In this document: piece by piece, positions 12,215-23,672 of the stretch
How the letters are laid out: the number at the start of each line of letters is the position of its first letter
How positions within the stretch are numbered: the stretch's first letter is position 1
NCBI GenBank assembly: GCA_030159075.1
Contig: BROG01000264.1
Location: forward strand, 463,501 to 527,500
From: Atrina japonica
Lineage: Eukaryota > Mollusca > Bivalvia > Pterioida > Pinnidae
Direction: 5' to 3'
Length of the DNA: 64,000 nt
Made by a program: the position numbers and the translations under genes
Notes under the pieces: generated by a model
What the model was told of the DNA's origin: nothing
What the model saw: the letters and a program-made list of their open reading frames with translations, nothing else
Database searches by the model: none

Positions 12215-12419
12215 TTTAAAATAAACATAAAAATATGGAGCACTACCTAAATGCAAATAGCAAAATCATATTAAATATTTTAAACATAATACCAAAGTTA
12301 TAATGCTCAAGACTATCGTTTCTGTTAAACTGGATACTCCCAAAGTAAATTATAAATCAGATCATTCATTTCGAAATAGATTTTGCTTAGTTACTATTTT
12401 TCAAGAGCTAAGATATTCC

Positions 12420-12575
12420 TTTCACATTGGGCACTTTTAAGTTGGATTTAGCAACACATTGGGTCCAATATTTGGTCTTGTATAATACCTTTTTACTTTC
12501 GGAAACACGCATTTATATTAAACTCGAGCTCGACTAATGAAGTCTTTCTGACAGAAACGATCGTCTTGATCCCTT
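12420..12575 (+). repeat. Hammerhead-bearing interspersed repeat, copy
   Basis: Diverged copy with GGTCTTGTATAATACC and the ribozyme motif; a reverse-oriented partial piece (TAATGCTCAAGACTATCG) lies just upstream at 12300-12320. It ends at the SINE that starts at 12578. Confidence 0.5.
12526..12573 (+). ncRNA. Degenerate hammerhead motif of the same repeat family
   Basis: Core reads CTAATGA (one change), then AGTC TTTCT GACA with a GTC/GAC helix II, GAAA, CGATCG and TC. It preserves helix II and III better than the copy at 14.9 kb, while helix I has lost pairing. Confidence 0.4.
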
Positions 12576-12577
12576 GA

Positions 12578-12842
12578 GAGCCGGCCTGGCTCAGTCGGTA
12601 GCGCGCTCGACTCTGGATCGTGAGTTCAAGTCCCGCCGGCGGCAGGTTGGTTTCCTGTCTTTCGGATGAGACAGTAAATACTGGAGGTCCCTTGTCACAG
12701 TAGGTGTCAGCACGTTTCAGAACCCCCACTGCTCAGTGGCCGTAAGTGCCGAGCATAGGCCAAAATTTGAAGCCCTTCACCGGCATTTGATGACGTCTCC
12801 ATATGAGTGAAATATTTTTGAGTGGGATGCAATAAACAAACA
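12578..12842 (+). mobile_element. SINE-A copy
   Basis: Full length; ends AATAAACAAACA. It lies just beyond the lectin B stop codon, in the opposite orientation. Confidence 0.85.
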
Positions 12843-12914
12843 TAGATCGGTTGATATGCCTCATTTGTAAAATTTTAACTTAGGTTTGGTTAATAATATA
12901 CATTACAGGAATAT

Positions 12915-13134
12915 TTACGTACGATAAGAGTATTCACACAATGAAGAAAATTCCGTTCTGCTGCAGACAGCATCGTGCCATTTCCCGTTAAAAAAGAAAA
13001 CGCACTTCTCCGCTCCAGCATCAGGTTCTCTATTATCCCATTCTCTAAACGTCTGTACATCCCCCTGAGAGTCTACATAATCTGTTAACGTGTCATCATA
13101 CCGAACGGCAATCCAGAGACCACTCTGAACCAGG
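12915..13134 (-). CDS. Lectin B exon 3: C-terminal half of C-type lectin domain
   Basis: The exon opens after acceptor CACATTTAG with one base that completes a Ser codon, runs 72 codons and stops at TAA (12915-12917). It carries the CTLD core: GLWIAVRYDD, REPD at residues 138-141 in the place of the EPN/QPD sugar-binding motif, KWHDAVC, and final CEYS. Together with exons 1-2 this is a 175-residue single-CTLD secreted lectin with the six expected domain cysteines. EPD is known among invertebrate lectins; sugar preference cannot be read from it. A SINE lies 73 bases beyond the stop. Confidence 0.8.
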
Positions 13135-13227
13135 CTAAATGTGGAACATAATATTTTATTCTGAATTCCTTTTGTATATTACGGATATCATAATTAAATA
13201 ATACAAGGAGATCAGTAAAAAAGCCAC

Positions 13228-13371
13228 AAGGACAGTTAGTTTATAATGGTAAAATAATTACCATATATATTCATATTTTCAGCGAGAAAATCTAACATCA
13301 AGGACAGTTAGTTTAAAATGGTAAAATAATTACCATATATATTCATATTTTCAGCGAGAAAATCTAACATC
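13228..13371. repeat. 72-base tandem duplication in lectin B intron
   Basis: Two adjacent copies (13228-13299 and 13300-13371) begin AAGGACAGTTAGTTTA and differ at almost no positions. It is a recent local duplication within the intron between lectin B exons 2 and 3. Confidence 0.85.
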
Positions 13372-13416
13372 TTTGGTGCTTGACCATATTTCTCAACATT
13401 GCAAGACTTTTCTTAC

Positions 13417-13603
13417 CTTGGGTATGTAGTAACAATAAAATCAAATGTTGCCTTGTCAGGAATATCAGCAAGGTGTCCACCGGTACTTGTACAGAAGGAA
13501 TTCCCCGCAGTAATATCATCGTTTGTACTTGAGGATGTCCAGAAGCACTTCTCCACTCCATTGTTTGTAAACCTGAGAGCATCAGGATGAGGGCAGCTTA
13601 TTC
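13417..13603 (-). CDS. Lectin B exon 2: N-terminal half of C-type lectin domain
   Basis: The exon is 187 bases, bounded by acceptor TCGATCAG and donor AAG|GTAAGA, entering in phase 1 and leaving in phase 2. It encodes residues about 41-102 of the predicted protein. The segment starts with CPHPDALRFTNN and contains KCFW, then SFCTSTGGHLADIPD, the conserved C-x3-GGHLADI helix of CTLDs. The intron to exon 3 carries an exact 72-base tandem duplication. Confidence 0.78.
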
Positions 13604-13792
13604 CTGATCGATTATAAAATTTGCCCAGTTACGTGTTGGCCCATTTTAAACATAATTCGGAATAGATATGAAAATTGTTGTAAAACTCTTAATATATGTA
13701 AAAGACATCAAGAGTACATTCACACCGGGTAAGGGTATTTGACGTTCATAGATATTAATATTTAAGGAGTATGTGTACCCAATTTATCCAAT

Positions 13793-14190
13793 TATGAAGA
13801 TTTCATACACAGAGGTAAACTTCTCACTGACAAATTATTGACACAGGGATATCGAAAACCGCGTTTAATGCCAACGTTCTGCAAATTTTACGGTCGGAAT
13901 AATAGTCTTGTTTGCGACTACTCTGTTTCACTGAGTAAAAATGTGTTGCCTTTTCGTTGGCGGTTGTTGAGTCGTCTGTACCAATTGAGACAAGGATACA
14001 CTCCTCACGTTTTTCACTGGACTTGACTGTGGACTCACGGAGGGTGTGACCGGTCGACAGGGGATACTTACTCCTCAATGGAACTGATCCCACCTCTTGG
14101 TTTCCAGAGGTCCGTGATTGTACCGGATTTGTATCTATGTCCTGGACATTCTATTGATTTATACTTTGGTATCTGAATTTTTTTTATATT
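13793..14190 (+). mobile_element. PLE group I, 3' fragment
   Basis: Contains the late coding segment (FHTEVNFSLTNY-type remnant) and the 3' tail with CGGAGGGTGTGACCGGTCGA. It starts 190 bases upstream (in plus coordinates) of lectin B exon 2. Confidence 0.75.
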
Positions 14191-14324
14191 ACAGTAGTTG
14201 TGATCGCCATCGAAAATTTTCACAGAATTCCGTGCGTCAAATAAAATTCTGAATTTTTTCAGTCCGATTGGATGACGTTTACTCACATTGATCGAGGCCG
14301 CATGAAATCTGTAAATCCGGTTTG

Positions 14325-14562
14325 ATTGTTGTTTAACGTTCCACTAAAAAATCTTTAACTCATATGGAGACGTCACCAAATGCCAGTGAAGGGCTTCAAA
14401 TTTTGGCCTATGCTCGGCACTTACAGCCAATGAGCGGTCAGGGTTCTTAAACGTACTGACACCTACTGTGACACGGGATCTCGGTTTTACTGTCTCATTT
14501 GAAGGACTGGAAACCAACCTGCCGCCGGCTGGGCTCGAACTCGTGATCCAGAGTCGAGCGCA
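14325..14562 (-). mobile_element. SINE-A copy, head truncated
   Basis: Retains the B box complement (GGGCTCGAACTCGTGATCC) but lacks the A box. Confidence 0.8.
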
Positions 14563-14809
14563 GCTGTCTGTATATCCAGAAATGTTTGGGCGACTTTATT
14601 TTAGCGATACATACGTTGTAAACTTGTTCACAAAATATTTTCGAGATTTGGAATGGCCATTTCGTCATACTTCATTATGCGATAATTCAATTTTTGCGGA
14701 CGAGAGCCCTAGCGAAATTACGTGTAAATAAATTTCTCGAGAATAAAATTTGAATAACATCGTCGAAGACGTTTTGTTCTTCAATAATGTCAATAAGCTA
14801 AGATATTTA

Positions 14810-14966
14810 TTTTACAGTGGCTACTTATAAAACGTTTTTGGCAATACATCCGGATTTATTATTTGGCCTTGTATGATGCCATTTTTACGTTTGGAATTCT
14901 ACATTTAAATCAAATTCATGCTCAACTGATGAACTGGTCAGAAACAATCCTCTTGAGCATTAGATT
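14810..14966 (+). repeat. Hammerhead-bearing interspersed repeat, copy
   Basis: Opens TTTTACAGTGGCTACT, passes TATTTGGCCTTGTATGATGCC and ends in the hammerhead motif. Sister copies or pieces are at 12420-12575, 18520-18690 and 48590-48850 (plus) and 26540-26635, 28130-28420, 37325-37510, 39130-39293 (minus). No coding capacity is seen. Confidence 0.65.
14918..14960 (+). ncRNA. Hammerhead ribozyme motif, decayed helix II
   Basis: Helix I ATGCTCAA (14918-14925) and TTGAGCAT (14953-14960) are perfectly complementary; CTGATGA (14926-14932), GAAA (14941-14944) and TC before the cleavage point (14952) are in place. Helix II (ACTGGTCA) is degenerate, so activity is doubtful. Confidence 0.55.
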
Positions 14967-14997
14967 TAGCCTCTTTATTGCCCGATTCACATAAGAT

Positions 14998-15860
14998 GGC
15001 GAGCGGAGTAACCTTTCGATTATCATACGGAAGATGGTTATGACAAGCTGCACGGGAAAAACACTATTCCTCACTGGTTAGTCTCGTATGTACGGTGACA
15101 AGTACGAACGATCACTCTGGTCTGTGTAAGTTTAATGTTATGCTTTATTACCAAAAATTTAAACTAGTCCAGGTCAAGAAAATATTCACAAGACTCCATC
15201 CCGCCAGGTTATTTGGATTTTACTTTGATTACTGTAGAAACAGACATGAAATTACTAATGAAACTATAAGAGAACCATGATGCTTTTGTCACCTTTCCAG
15301 ATTTAAGTCGTAATGTCTCTTTTTACTCCTCATAGGATAATTCTCTTATAAGAAGGAACGAATACTCTGGTGAGTATTTTTAATGTTATGCTTTGTTACC
15401 TAAAATTTAAACTCGTCCAGGTAAGGAGACTCAGCCCCGCCAAGTTATATGGACTTAACTACACGTGTCGCTTAATTATATAATTTTGTACACGAATGTA
15501 AAATTAATTCCTCTTTAAATGAAGTCATCAGAAATCTTGGATGACTGGAATTTGATTTAGAAAAGTCGTTTCGGCGGAATTTCTGTATCCAAATGCAGTT
15601 CAAATCTTTTAAAATCCAAATAACCTGGTGGGGTGGAGTCTTGTGAATCCTTTCTTGACCTGGACGAGTTTAAATTTTAGGTAATAAAGTTGTACACTAA
15701 AATTACAATGCCTAGATTAATCGTTCCTACTTGACACCAAACACATGACAGGGATAAAACGTTTTCCTCGTGCAGCTTGTCATAACCGAAAAGTGAGTAG
15801 AATCATCCGTATGAAATTCAATAGGATACTCCGCCCCGCCATCTTATGTGAATCGAAAAA
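14998..15860. mobile_element. Foldback element family B
   Basis: Left arm about 14998-15245 (GGTTATGACAAGCTGCACGG, GACAAGTACGAACGATCACT, TTAAACTAGTCCAGGTCA) has its reverse complement at about 15590-15860 (CCTGGACGAGTTTAAATTTT, TCGTTCCTACTTG, GTGCAGCTTGTCATAACCGA). A further direct partial arm is at 15340-15475. Large inverted arms around a short centre mark a foldback transposon. Confidence 0.62.
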
Positions 15861-16030
15861 TACATGAATAATAACTGTTTGATTACACATACATGTAATA
15901 AATAATATGCTTAGATCGCTAAGATAATTAGACAGTATATGAATTATTAATATACAGAGCCAAACTACATACTGTCAAGGAATCGCGTTTGATATCAGTA
16001 TATTGCCTAACAATGTCCTTGTTTACGTTT

Positions 16031-16211
16031 CAGTAAAAACTGGAGGTCCCGTGTCACAGTAGGTGTCGGCACGTTAAAGAACCCTCATTGCTCAATGGCC
16101 GTAAGTGCACAGCATAGGCCAAAATTTGAAGCCCTTCACCGGCATTTGGTGACGTCTTCATATGAGTAAAATATTCTTGAGTGGGACGTTAAACAACAAT
16201 AAACAAACAAC
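16031..16211 (+). mobile_element. SINE-A copy, 5'-truncated
   Basis: Begins at CAGTAAAAACTGGAGGTCCC; body and tail only. Next to another copy in tandem. Confidence 0.82.
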
Positions 16212-16240
16212 GTTTCACTAACTAATACGTAAGAGCCGCG

Positions 16241-16483
16241 AGGAGGTCTGGCTCAGTCGGTAGCGCGCTCGACTCTTGATCTCGAGTTCGTGAGTCCGGC
16301 CGGCGACAGGTTGGTTTCCTGGGTGAGACAGTAAAAACCAAAGGTTCCGTGTCACAGTAGGTGTCGGCACGTTAAAAAAAAACTCTCACTGCTCAATGGA
16401 CGTAAGTGCCGAGCATAGACCAAAATTTGTAGCCCTTTGTAGCATTTGGTGACGTCTCCATGAGTGGGACGTTAAACAAACGG
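16241..16483 (+). mobile_element. SINE-A copy
   Basis: Head present; internal deletions near the B box and at ATATGAGTGAAATATTC. Confidence 0.8.
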
Positions 16484-17497
16484 AAGAGGCCCTTTAACCA
16501 CCAGAGACGACAGTAACCGTAACAATTTATAAGTGTGTCCACAATAAATTATTTAAGACCTAATTAACAAGGCTGGTTGACTCTACCCCGCCCTATGTCA
16601 CCCTTGCCTTTCTGTTTTTTTTAACTTAATATCAAGGTGCCGCTGGCCGAGGATAATAAAGAGAGGATCTGGAGAGGATTCACCTGAAAATTAGAAACAG
16701 TACCTGGCCATAAGTGAGTAAAAAATGAATTTAAGTATATAACCTTAGTAATTCTTCTTTTGTTTGATTTTGTCCTCGGACTTTGGTAGACATAAAAAAA
16801 ACTGATGAAAATTGGCACGTTTAACTCTGTGGCTAATTTTGATAATATTTATGTTAGTTTAGATTACTTGGGTATCGATGATTTTATTTTTACGTTGATG
16901 AATTTCGTCACATATCCACTCGTACATCTTAATGGCCTCACTAGAATTTTACTCTCGTAAAGAATAATATATTTCTCCAAATATGATAAATAGATCGCAA
17001 TTGGAAAAACGCATATTTACTAAGGTTATATTGTTAAATTCATTTTTATGACTCACTTATTACCAGGTACTGTATATAAACCACTGAGACCAAAATATCA
17101 ATCTTCAGGAGGTGTAAGCTACCCGATTTCAATAAAAAAAAAGTTATCCAAGGTAAAAGACGAGATTATTCATGATGAAATGAAGAATTCTTAAATCTCC
17201 GGGAAATAAGTTTTGAGCAAGGAAGGACAAGTACATACTCTTGACGGAGATGGCGAATTCCATAACACCCCCCCCCCCTCCCCCGTCAAGTATCTGGCGT
17301 ACCTGATGGAAATCTAAAGCTGCACCAGGGATCACAGAGACGTAAGCATTTGAAATTAAAGGTGATTTTTGTAGATAAATTAATTTACTGGCATCACTTT
17401 ACCCAGACATCTGTGCAATTACAAATTTTCGGAATGTAAATGACTAATATTAGTGAGGAAACTACCTTTTGTGTGAAACAAATACCCAAAGACTCAC

Positions 17498-17588
17498 GTG
17501 ACGTGGACATCTGCATCTTTAGCCAGTTGCTTTCATCCTCAGCATTAACTTCAACAAGGTGAGATCCATAGTTCATTAGACAGTCGTG
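17498..17588 (-). CDS. Lectin A exon: N-terminal half of a second C-type lectin domain
   Basis: The 91-base exon has acceptor ATGACTTAG and donor CAC|GTGAGT. It encodes HDCLMNYGSHLVEVNAEDES then NWLKMQMSTS, the C-x3-GSHLVEV...ENNWL helix of perlucin-like CTLDs. It enters in phase 0 and leaves in phase 1. The phase fits 8887-9095, giving MSTSQEQPYWIGASD, the usual family joint. No exon for the start of the domain was found upstream, so the gene is incomplete or has a further exon not recognised. It lies inside the large intron of lectin B. Confidence 0.7.
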
Positions 17589-17740
17589 CTAAGTCATAAT
17601 GAAACAAATCATTACGGACATTTTTCTCTGGATAAAAGGGGGCATTAGCTGCCTTTTTTAAATTTCTATTTTTTCCATCTTAGATTGATATACACTAACA
17701 CAAAAATATATACTGATTAGCTCAACCTTAATACATGTAG

Positions 17741-18010
17741 AACCAGCCTGGCTCTGCCGGTAGCGCACTCGACACGTGATTGTGAGATCGTGAGTTCGAG
17801 TCCAGCCGGCGACAGGTTGGTTTCCTGGATGAGACAGTAAAAACCGAGGTCCCGTGTCTCAGTAGTTGTCGGCACGTTAAAGAACCCTCACTGCACAATG
17901 GCCGTAAGTGCCGAGCATAGGCCAAAATTTGAAGCCTATCATCGGCATTTGGTGACGTCTCCATATGAGCGAAAGATTCTTGAGTGGGACGTTAAACAAC
18001 AACAAACAAA
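17741..18010 (+). mobile_element. SINE-A copy
   Basis: Full length, A box slightly altered (GGCTCTGCCGGTAGCG). It starts about 150 bases from the lectin A exon. Confidence 0.82.
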
Positions 18011-19059
18011 ATTAATACATGTATTTGCATATGAATACCACACAGGACCGGACCTTCTTTTCCCAAAATATACAGGAATAGAAGATTTTATGTCTGTGAT
18101 TATCGCTTATTTGTTATTGTACATCAAGAAAAAGTAGAAAAAAATCGAAATACCGGTAATTTCAGGTAAATTTCTGAGTTTATCATTTCGACTAACAACT
18201 TTGGCAGGTAATAAATTCATTATATAGAAAATTGACGTCAAAGTCTATTGCTGAAATTTTATATTTTTTCCCCGTCAATAGCTAGTACACAAAATATGCT
18301 GAATATTCTTTACGAAGACAAATAGACAACATGTTGCAACAAATTATTTTGTTATGCTTATTTTACGCCAGAATCTTTATAAAAAGTAGATTTGAAATAG
18401 AAAAATGTTAACTCATTTAAAAGCAGATAAATTAGCTAACTATGTCTAATCAAATGAAACAATAATGAAGTTATTTGCAATTTTGCTTACTATTCCCTAC
18501 ATAACTAAATTAAGCATTACTTAGACCGATTTCTTTATACATTCAGATTTCCCCTTGTGTGATGCCACTTTTTCCTCAGAAAATAAAAGATGAAGTCCGA
18601 TAATTGAAAGAAAGATCGTCTTGAACATTTCATTTTGGCCTTGTTTCTAAACTATAACTTTGGATTTATGTTTATAATTTTTGGACACGAATAAAAATCG
18701 AAACTCAGATTACAATACCAAATAATATAATCTGAACATCAAGTCCCAAACGGGATTATCCAAGTCAGCTTACCCAGTTAATTATTAAGCTAATATAAAA
18801 TATTTTATGAAACTGTCAAAAAGTCAGACTATATACATAAATGAAAAATATAAAACTTTACGTAAAGAATCTGTCCAAAACGTGGCCATGTAATATTCTA
18901 TCTCATATATATTCCAAAGAACCTAGTGGTTATAACAAATACATGTGTAAAAACTGAAGTCAGCGGTTATTTTTTACGCCATTTAATTGCAAATTAACTT
19001 TCGATTTTTTTATTACCGATACTAATAAAACGTGCTATTTTGAAAATGATTCTTAAATG

Positions 19060-19523
19060 AGTTTAAATCATCAGACCTAAAAGAAGTTTGTCTTTTTCGT
19101 CAGTTCGAAACATTCGTTTCTGAATTATACATAAATCGGGTGATTTATTTTTAAAATTCTCGGTTTTATCATGACACAAATGATCTTGAACGCCCAACTC
19201 CAACATGGCGATTGTATGAGCTGTCACAGTTATATTGTTTTGGTCAATAAGCACAAATTAACGATGGAAACATTTCTTTTAGTGTAATATTCTATCCTCA
19301 GGTATTTATAATGTTGAAAAGCATATATTTTACACAATACATGCACTTTTCAATAAAAATCAGAGTAAAGGACATCCCCTGACCGAATTACGAAGTACAT
19401 TTGATGGATTTTTAAGGTACAGGAAAACCTAAATTCTAATAAAACAAATAACTTCGAAAAGAAAAATAACACAGCTTAATGCAGTATTTTGTGTTTCATT
19501 GATTTCATGTTGTGTATGCATAG

Positions 19524-19567
<44 letters not shown>

Positions 19568-19900
19568 AAACTCGGCTTTATATATACCTTAGCCTCAAAC
19601 TGATAACATTTCCCATCATACCCAAACGGATGGACAATCATGTGGTTGTGGTTAAAAATTGAATGTATGAATAGTGCGACTATGACCAATAAGATGATAT
19701 TCGTTATCGCAGGCCTAGGGTATATATTGTATAAAATATTAATTTTGGATATTGCCGTTGCGAACTCGGTAAATTCCGAAATTTCATCGAAATAACGTGA
19801 ACATAGGTTTTAATTTCTGAATAATCGGTTAGTTTAGTGTTTTGACAAGTTATCCAGAATTTCAACCGCCACCCATTTACTTTGAACATGATCACTATAG
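19060..19900. repeat. Duplicated block, copy 1
   Basis: Family C remnant, then TGATTTCATGTTGTG, a GA microsatellite (19528-19564), AACATTTCCCA, ATGTGGTTGTGGT, TATATTGTAT and ATTGCCGTTGCGA. The same landmarks in the same order recur at 21130-22420. Confidence 0.6.
19528..19564. repeat. (AG)n microsatellite
   Basis: About 18 AG units inside duplicated block 1. Confidence 0.95.
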
Positions 19901-19929
19901 TGCATTATCAAGCATCAGATTTTGATATT

Positions 19930-20411
19930 TTGATATTTTTTGATATTTATCGAAACTCCATATTCATTAGAAGACGACGGTCTCAACATAATTTTTATAA
20001 CCATGAATATGTTTATTGTACCAAACATTAAGATATTGTGTTGTGTGGTAAAAGGCCGATTGTATATTATGTCCGAAATGGCACACCATAAACGCAAAAT
20101 TACATGTATTCAGCAAACAATTATGGCACTGCTTGTATTCCATACTTTTGTTATAGAAAATTAATAAATTGTACCGTTATTGTAAACAATGTCACTTGCA
20201 AATGTTCATGTAATGTTATTAACAACTGCATGTATATCAATGTACTTAAATTGCAGGTTTGACAAAACGTGAACGTATTGCAAATTACATGCTGAATTGA
20301 AATAAACTGATCTACACAATTAAAAACTGTACTTCTAGTAGGCCACAAATTGCAATAAAAGGACTACGGGCAGATAACTCTGATCTTACATGCATAAACT
20401 TGGACATAACA
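19930..20411 (-). repeat. LTR-like repeat, copy 1
   Basis: On the minus strand it opens TGTTATGTCCAAG directly after the retroelement coding end, as BEL/Pao LTRs do, and contains TGGTGTGCCATTTCGGACAT. The match to copy 2 continues on both sides, so this may instead be part of a larger duplicated block. Confidence 0.42.
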
Positions 20412-20569
20412 CTCCCCGCCTGATGTTATTTAACATCACTATGTAAAGAATTATGAAATACGAATGGTCCACAGACAAAACTGTAAATGTTGAATTTAAA
20501 TGTTTTGGAATGCATTTTCGAATTTTTCCATCATACTTTTAAGAGAACAATATCACCAACAGCTAAATT

Positions 20570-21095
20570 CCTCTGATCAGTTTCTTGAAGTTTTGCACTG
20601 TTTGCAAATTCATATTTGACAAATGTTGTACTCGTTTCCACTAGTTCCTTTCGGTCTATCAGTTTGACAAAGGTCTGTTTTTCCGTCGTTAACATAGAAT
20701 TTTTCTTTGGTTACTCCAATTAGTCGTTCCCACACGCCGCCAAAATGGGAAGAATGCGGCGGGGTTAAAAAGCCACAAACATTCGCCCATCCTCCACATT
20801 CCCATCCAGTGGCATTCTCCTGTCCGTTTTATCAGCGTTTTCGTTTGACACACTATATATGAACACCTCTACAAACCAAACATGAAAAGTATATGGAATT
20901 TGACACACCACCTCTCGTCTTGCCCACCTCCCAGGGGCCCAAAGGTATCTATACCAATATAAGTAAATGGTGGCCCTGGACAGGAGGTAGGTTAGCCATT
21001 TTTTGGCACGCGAGCTTTTCTGCACAACTTTATAAAACGTTTACAACCTGTTATCCAATATCCTGTACGCATACTTTTCACAGTTATATTGTTTT
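20570..21095 (-). pseudogene. BEL/Pao-type integrase remnant
   Basis: Minus strand gives in changing frames CRKARVPK, PPFTYIGIDTFGPWEVGKTR (catalytic Asp), then FLTPPHSSHFGGVWERLIGVT, and further on NLAVGDIVLLK. That order, zinc-binding C-x-K-A-R, D-x-FGP, PPHxxHFGGVWER, VGDxVLLK, is the C-terminal part of BEL/Pao LTR retrotransposon polyproteins. Stops and shifts are frequent. No gag, protease or RT was recognised nearby. Confidence 0.7.
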
Positions 21096-21129
21096 TTGAT
21101 TCCATTTGTCAAAAGACATATCAGCATTC

Positions 21130-22420
21130 AGATCCATTTCCTCTAGGTAACATAATATAATTTAAAGATCGGAAACATTTCTTTTAGTGACCTGAAAAGT
21201 AGTGTGAATTTACCAATTCATGGTTGTCTTTAAACAAGTATTTCTACATCAGCATACATGCACATGAGTTTGTGTTTGAGCAGGCCCCTTCAACCAACAC
21301 TGTCTTTCAGCTGAAATCACAGGGTCCTGAATTGAATCTCCAAAACGAATAAAAAACGATTGTAACATATATAGAAAGTGTTAAATAAACTAAAAAACTA
21401 TCAGTCGACAAATGGTCCGCTTAGAACAACACTGCTAGCTCTAGTCTAGGGATAGAGTGTCCGTAGGAGCAAGTTTACATTTGGACCGAGATCCAACAGC
21501 AGCCCCTGATGACCAGAATATATGGATTGATTTGAATTACGAATAAGTATTTGCATTTAAATGATTGTTCCCAAGTTTTGGTTAAGTGTACAGTGCTGAG
21601 AAAACCTAAATTCTTACTGTTAACATGAGAGAGTATGCCTCTCCTCGTGGACGGTGTATCTCTAGCTATAAAACAAATCTTACGTCGTTTACATCCTTAG
21701 CTTGTTTGATAATTAGTATTTGAACACACAGCTTTCTGTGTTTTTAAGATCATATTCTCGACTATATGTCTGCGGAACAAAATAGATTTGCGGAAAAATA
21801 AGGGCGGTTCATGAACCGTCATGTACAGCTTATATCGCTTACAATGGTGTTTCGTTGGATTTCATGTTGTGAAATCGGGACCCGGTCAGCAAAACGCATG
21901 ATTACAGAGAGAGAGAGAGAATTAAACGTTATTTGTGGAGCTAACTCAGCATGTCCATTTTTTTGTATAAAGCTTTCAATGAAAAATACTTCTGTTACCT
22001 TAGCCTCAGTCCACGTTCGTGCTTAGAAACTTGTGATCATTCAATGATAGAACGTTTGATAACATTTCCCAGTTTCGTGTCTCTATGATACCCAAGCCAG
22101 CCGTTTGTACATGGAAGTAATAATGGACATTTAGTTTCTGTAATACATGTGGTTGTGGTACCAAGTAATAAAAGAATCTCAAATCATTGAATGCATGCAA
22201 TATATAATAAGATGATACATGTTCGTTAGGCAGATCAGCTACCGTCTAACGACTCTACTACAAAATCCTATCTTTCTCCCTGTAGGTATATATTGTATTA
22301 AATATTAAGGATTTGGATATTGCCGTTGCGATACTTGAGTAAATTCCGTACACTTAGAGCTTAAAAAGTAAATTTCATCGAAAATAACGTATCACACATA
22401 GGTGTCGTCTGTTAGTAGAC
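21130..22420. repeat. Duplicated block, copy 2
   Basis: Longer counterpart of 19060-19900 with extra insertions; its GA tract is only about eight units (21906-21922). Together with the LTR-like repeats it frames the integrase remnant. Confidence 0.58.
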
Positions 22421-22449
22421 AAATTAGTCTCTCAAAAACTTCTTTCTTT

Positions 22450-23020
22450 CATCCTAAATGAAAAAAAGTAATTTTCTTAATATTTCACAATTAGTTTTCT
22501 GTAAATATTCCTGACATTCTGGTCTACCCTGAGAACACTGTCTGTAATCATTTTCGCTTGTTTGCGGATAAATTCAATCCGTACAACAACTTTTTTTTTA
22601 TATCGGTCACTGTCAAAGTAATTAATATCCTCCTTGGAGAATATCTGATTTAATGATTTTGACAAAAGTGCTGTCGGGGCAGCCAAATCCTAAAATGTTC
22701 AACTTTGATGTGACGATTTTGGACCCATTTGAGAAGAAGGTCTATTTCCCCCCCATAATCGTTCTGAAACCCCATGTAGGGTAAAACTTTGTCCAGACGT
22801 GACAACAAACAACCCATTTGATATTTGGTCCCTGGAAACTTCATGTCTGTACACGGGATATTTCTTTCAGTTAAAAAAAATCCTCTTTTTCTTCTCCTTA
22901 TTGTCACTATATGTTGCATTATCAAGCTTTTCAGTAAGTGCAGATAATTTGATATTTTGAGCCTTTAGCGCCTCAGCCTTAGCTCGTTTTCTGGTTGCTT
23001 TTGAGATATTTTGACCCTTT
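22450..23020 (-). other. Unidentified coding-like remnant
   Basis: Minus strand holds a Lys/Ala/Glu-rich helix (SKATRKRAKAEALKAQ..LSALTEKL) that breaks into another frame (GCLLSRLDKVLPYMGFQNDY) and a third (KKKVVVRIEFIRKQAKMITD). It could be an ORF1 or gag-like segment of a retroelement. No conserved motif was recognised. Confidence 0.3.
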
Positions 23021-23069
23021 TTTGATATATAAGTTGTGGTCCTTTTACTGGATACCTTAAATCGTTAAA

Positions 23070-23364
23070 AATGAATTGCACAAGTAGTACCAATAAAACA
23101 AAGGATGTCCGAAATGGCACACCATCGAAACTCCATATTCATTAGAAGACGACAAATTAGAAATAAAAATGGTCTTTTCAACTGTCAACACCACGTGTTG
23201 CTGAGGTTGACAAAACGAAGCTTGTTATGCACAAAACGATTGCAAATTAAACAATGCAAATCACAAACAGTGGATGATCTTCACAATTAAAAAAACACCG
23301 TAGTGTGCCGGGTAAAAATGGCTGTAAAGTCATTACGGGCAGCATCCTGTAAAAAGACATAACA
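23070..23364 (-). repeat. LTR-like repeat, copy 2
   Basis: Opens TGTTATGTCTTTTTACAGG and shares CTGCCCGTA, CAATTTGCAAT and TGGTGTGCCATTTCGGACAT with copy 1, same orientation, with rearranged order at its end. It lies 140 bases from the signal-peptide exon of lectin B. Confidence 0.42.
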
Positions 23365-23504
23365 GGGATGGAAATAACCGTCGCATGAATGCAAATGTTA
23401 TATGGAGACCTGTCAAATTCGGTGAAATACGAATTCTGCAATTTCACATAAAAGAAGTGTTCAGTGCTCACTTAATTTGGTGAATGAAATAGAATTATTC
23501 TTAC

Positions 23505-23625
23505 CACAACACCTTCCATCCGAGGCCACGCAGTGCTTAGATTCATCTTCAGTGGTGGAATAGCTTGACCTCCCTCCAGCGGTTGCGCCTATTATTGAGA
23601 AAAGTGATAAAGCTAAGAAATGCAT
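23505..23625 (-). CDS. Lectin B exon 1: signal peptide
   Basis: ATG at 23625 opens MHFLALSLFSIIGATAG, a clear signal peptide, followed by a Ser/Thr/acidic linker and a CVASDGRCC segment. The donor is TGTG|GTAAGA, phase 1. That phase matches the acceptor of 13417-13603, giving CCGISCP across the junction, but not the acceptor of 17498-17588 (phase 0). The product would be secreted. The intron to exon 2 is about 9.9 kb and contains the BEL/Pao remnant, a duplicated repeat block and a SINE. Confidence 0.72.
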
Positions 23626-23672
23626 CGTTGTTGAAATTTTCTTTCTTTCTAATTTACTCTTTTATCCACAGT

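Noticed and set aside
17144..17335. Possible lectin exon near a poly-C run
   Set aside because: Reads AYVSVIPGAALDFHQ then a poly-Gly run from a C homopolymer; it has no CTLD landmarks.
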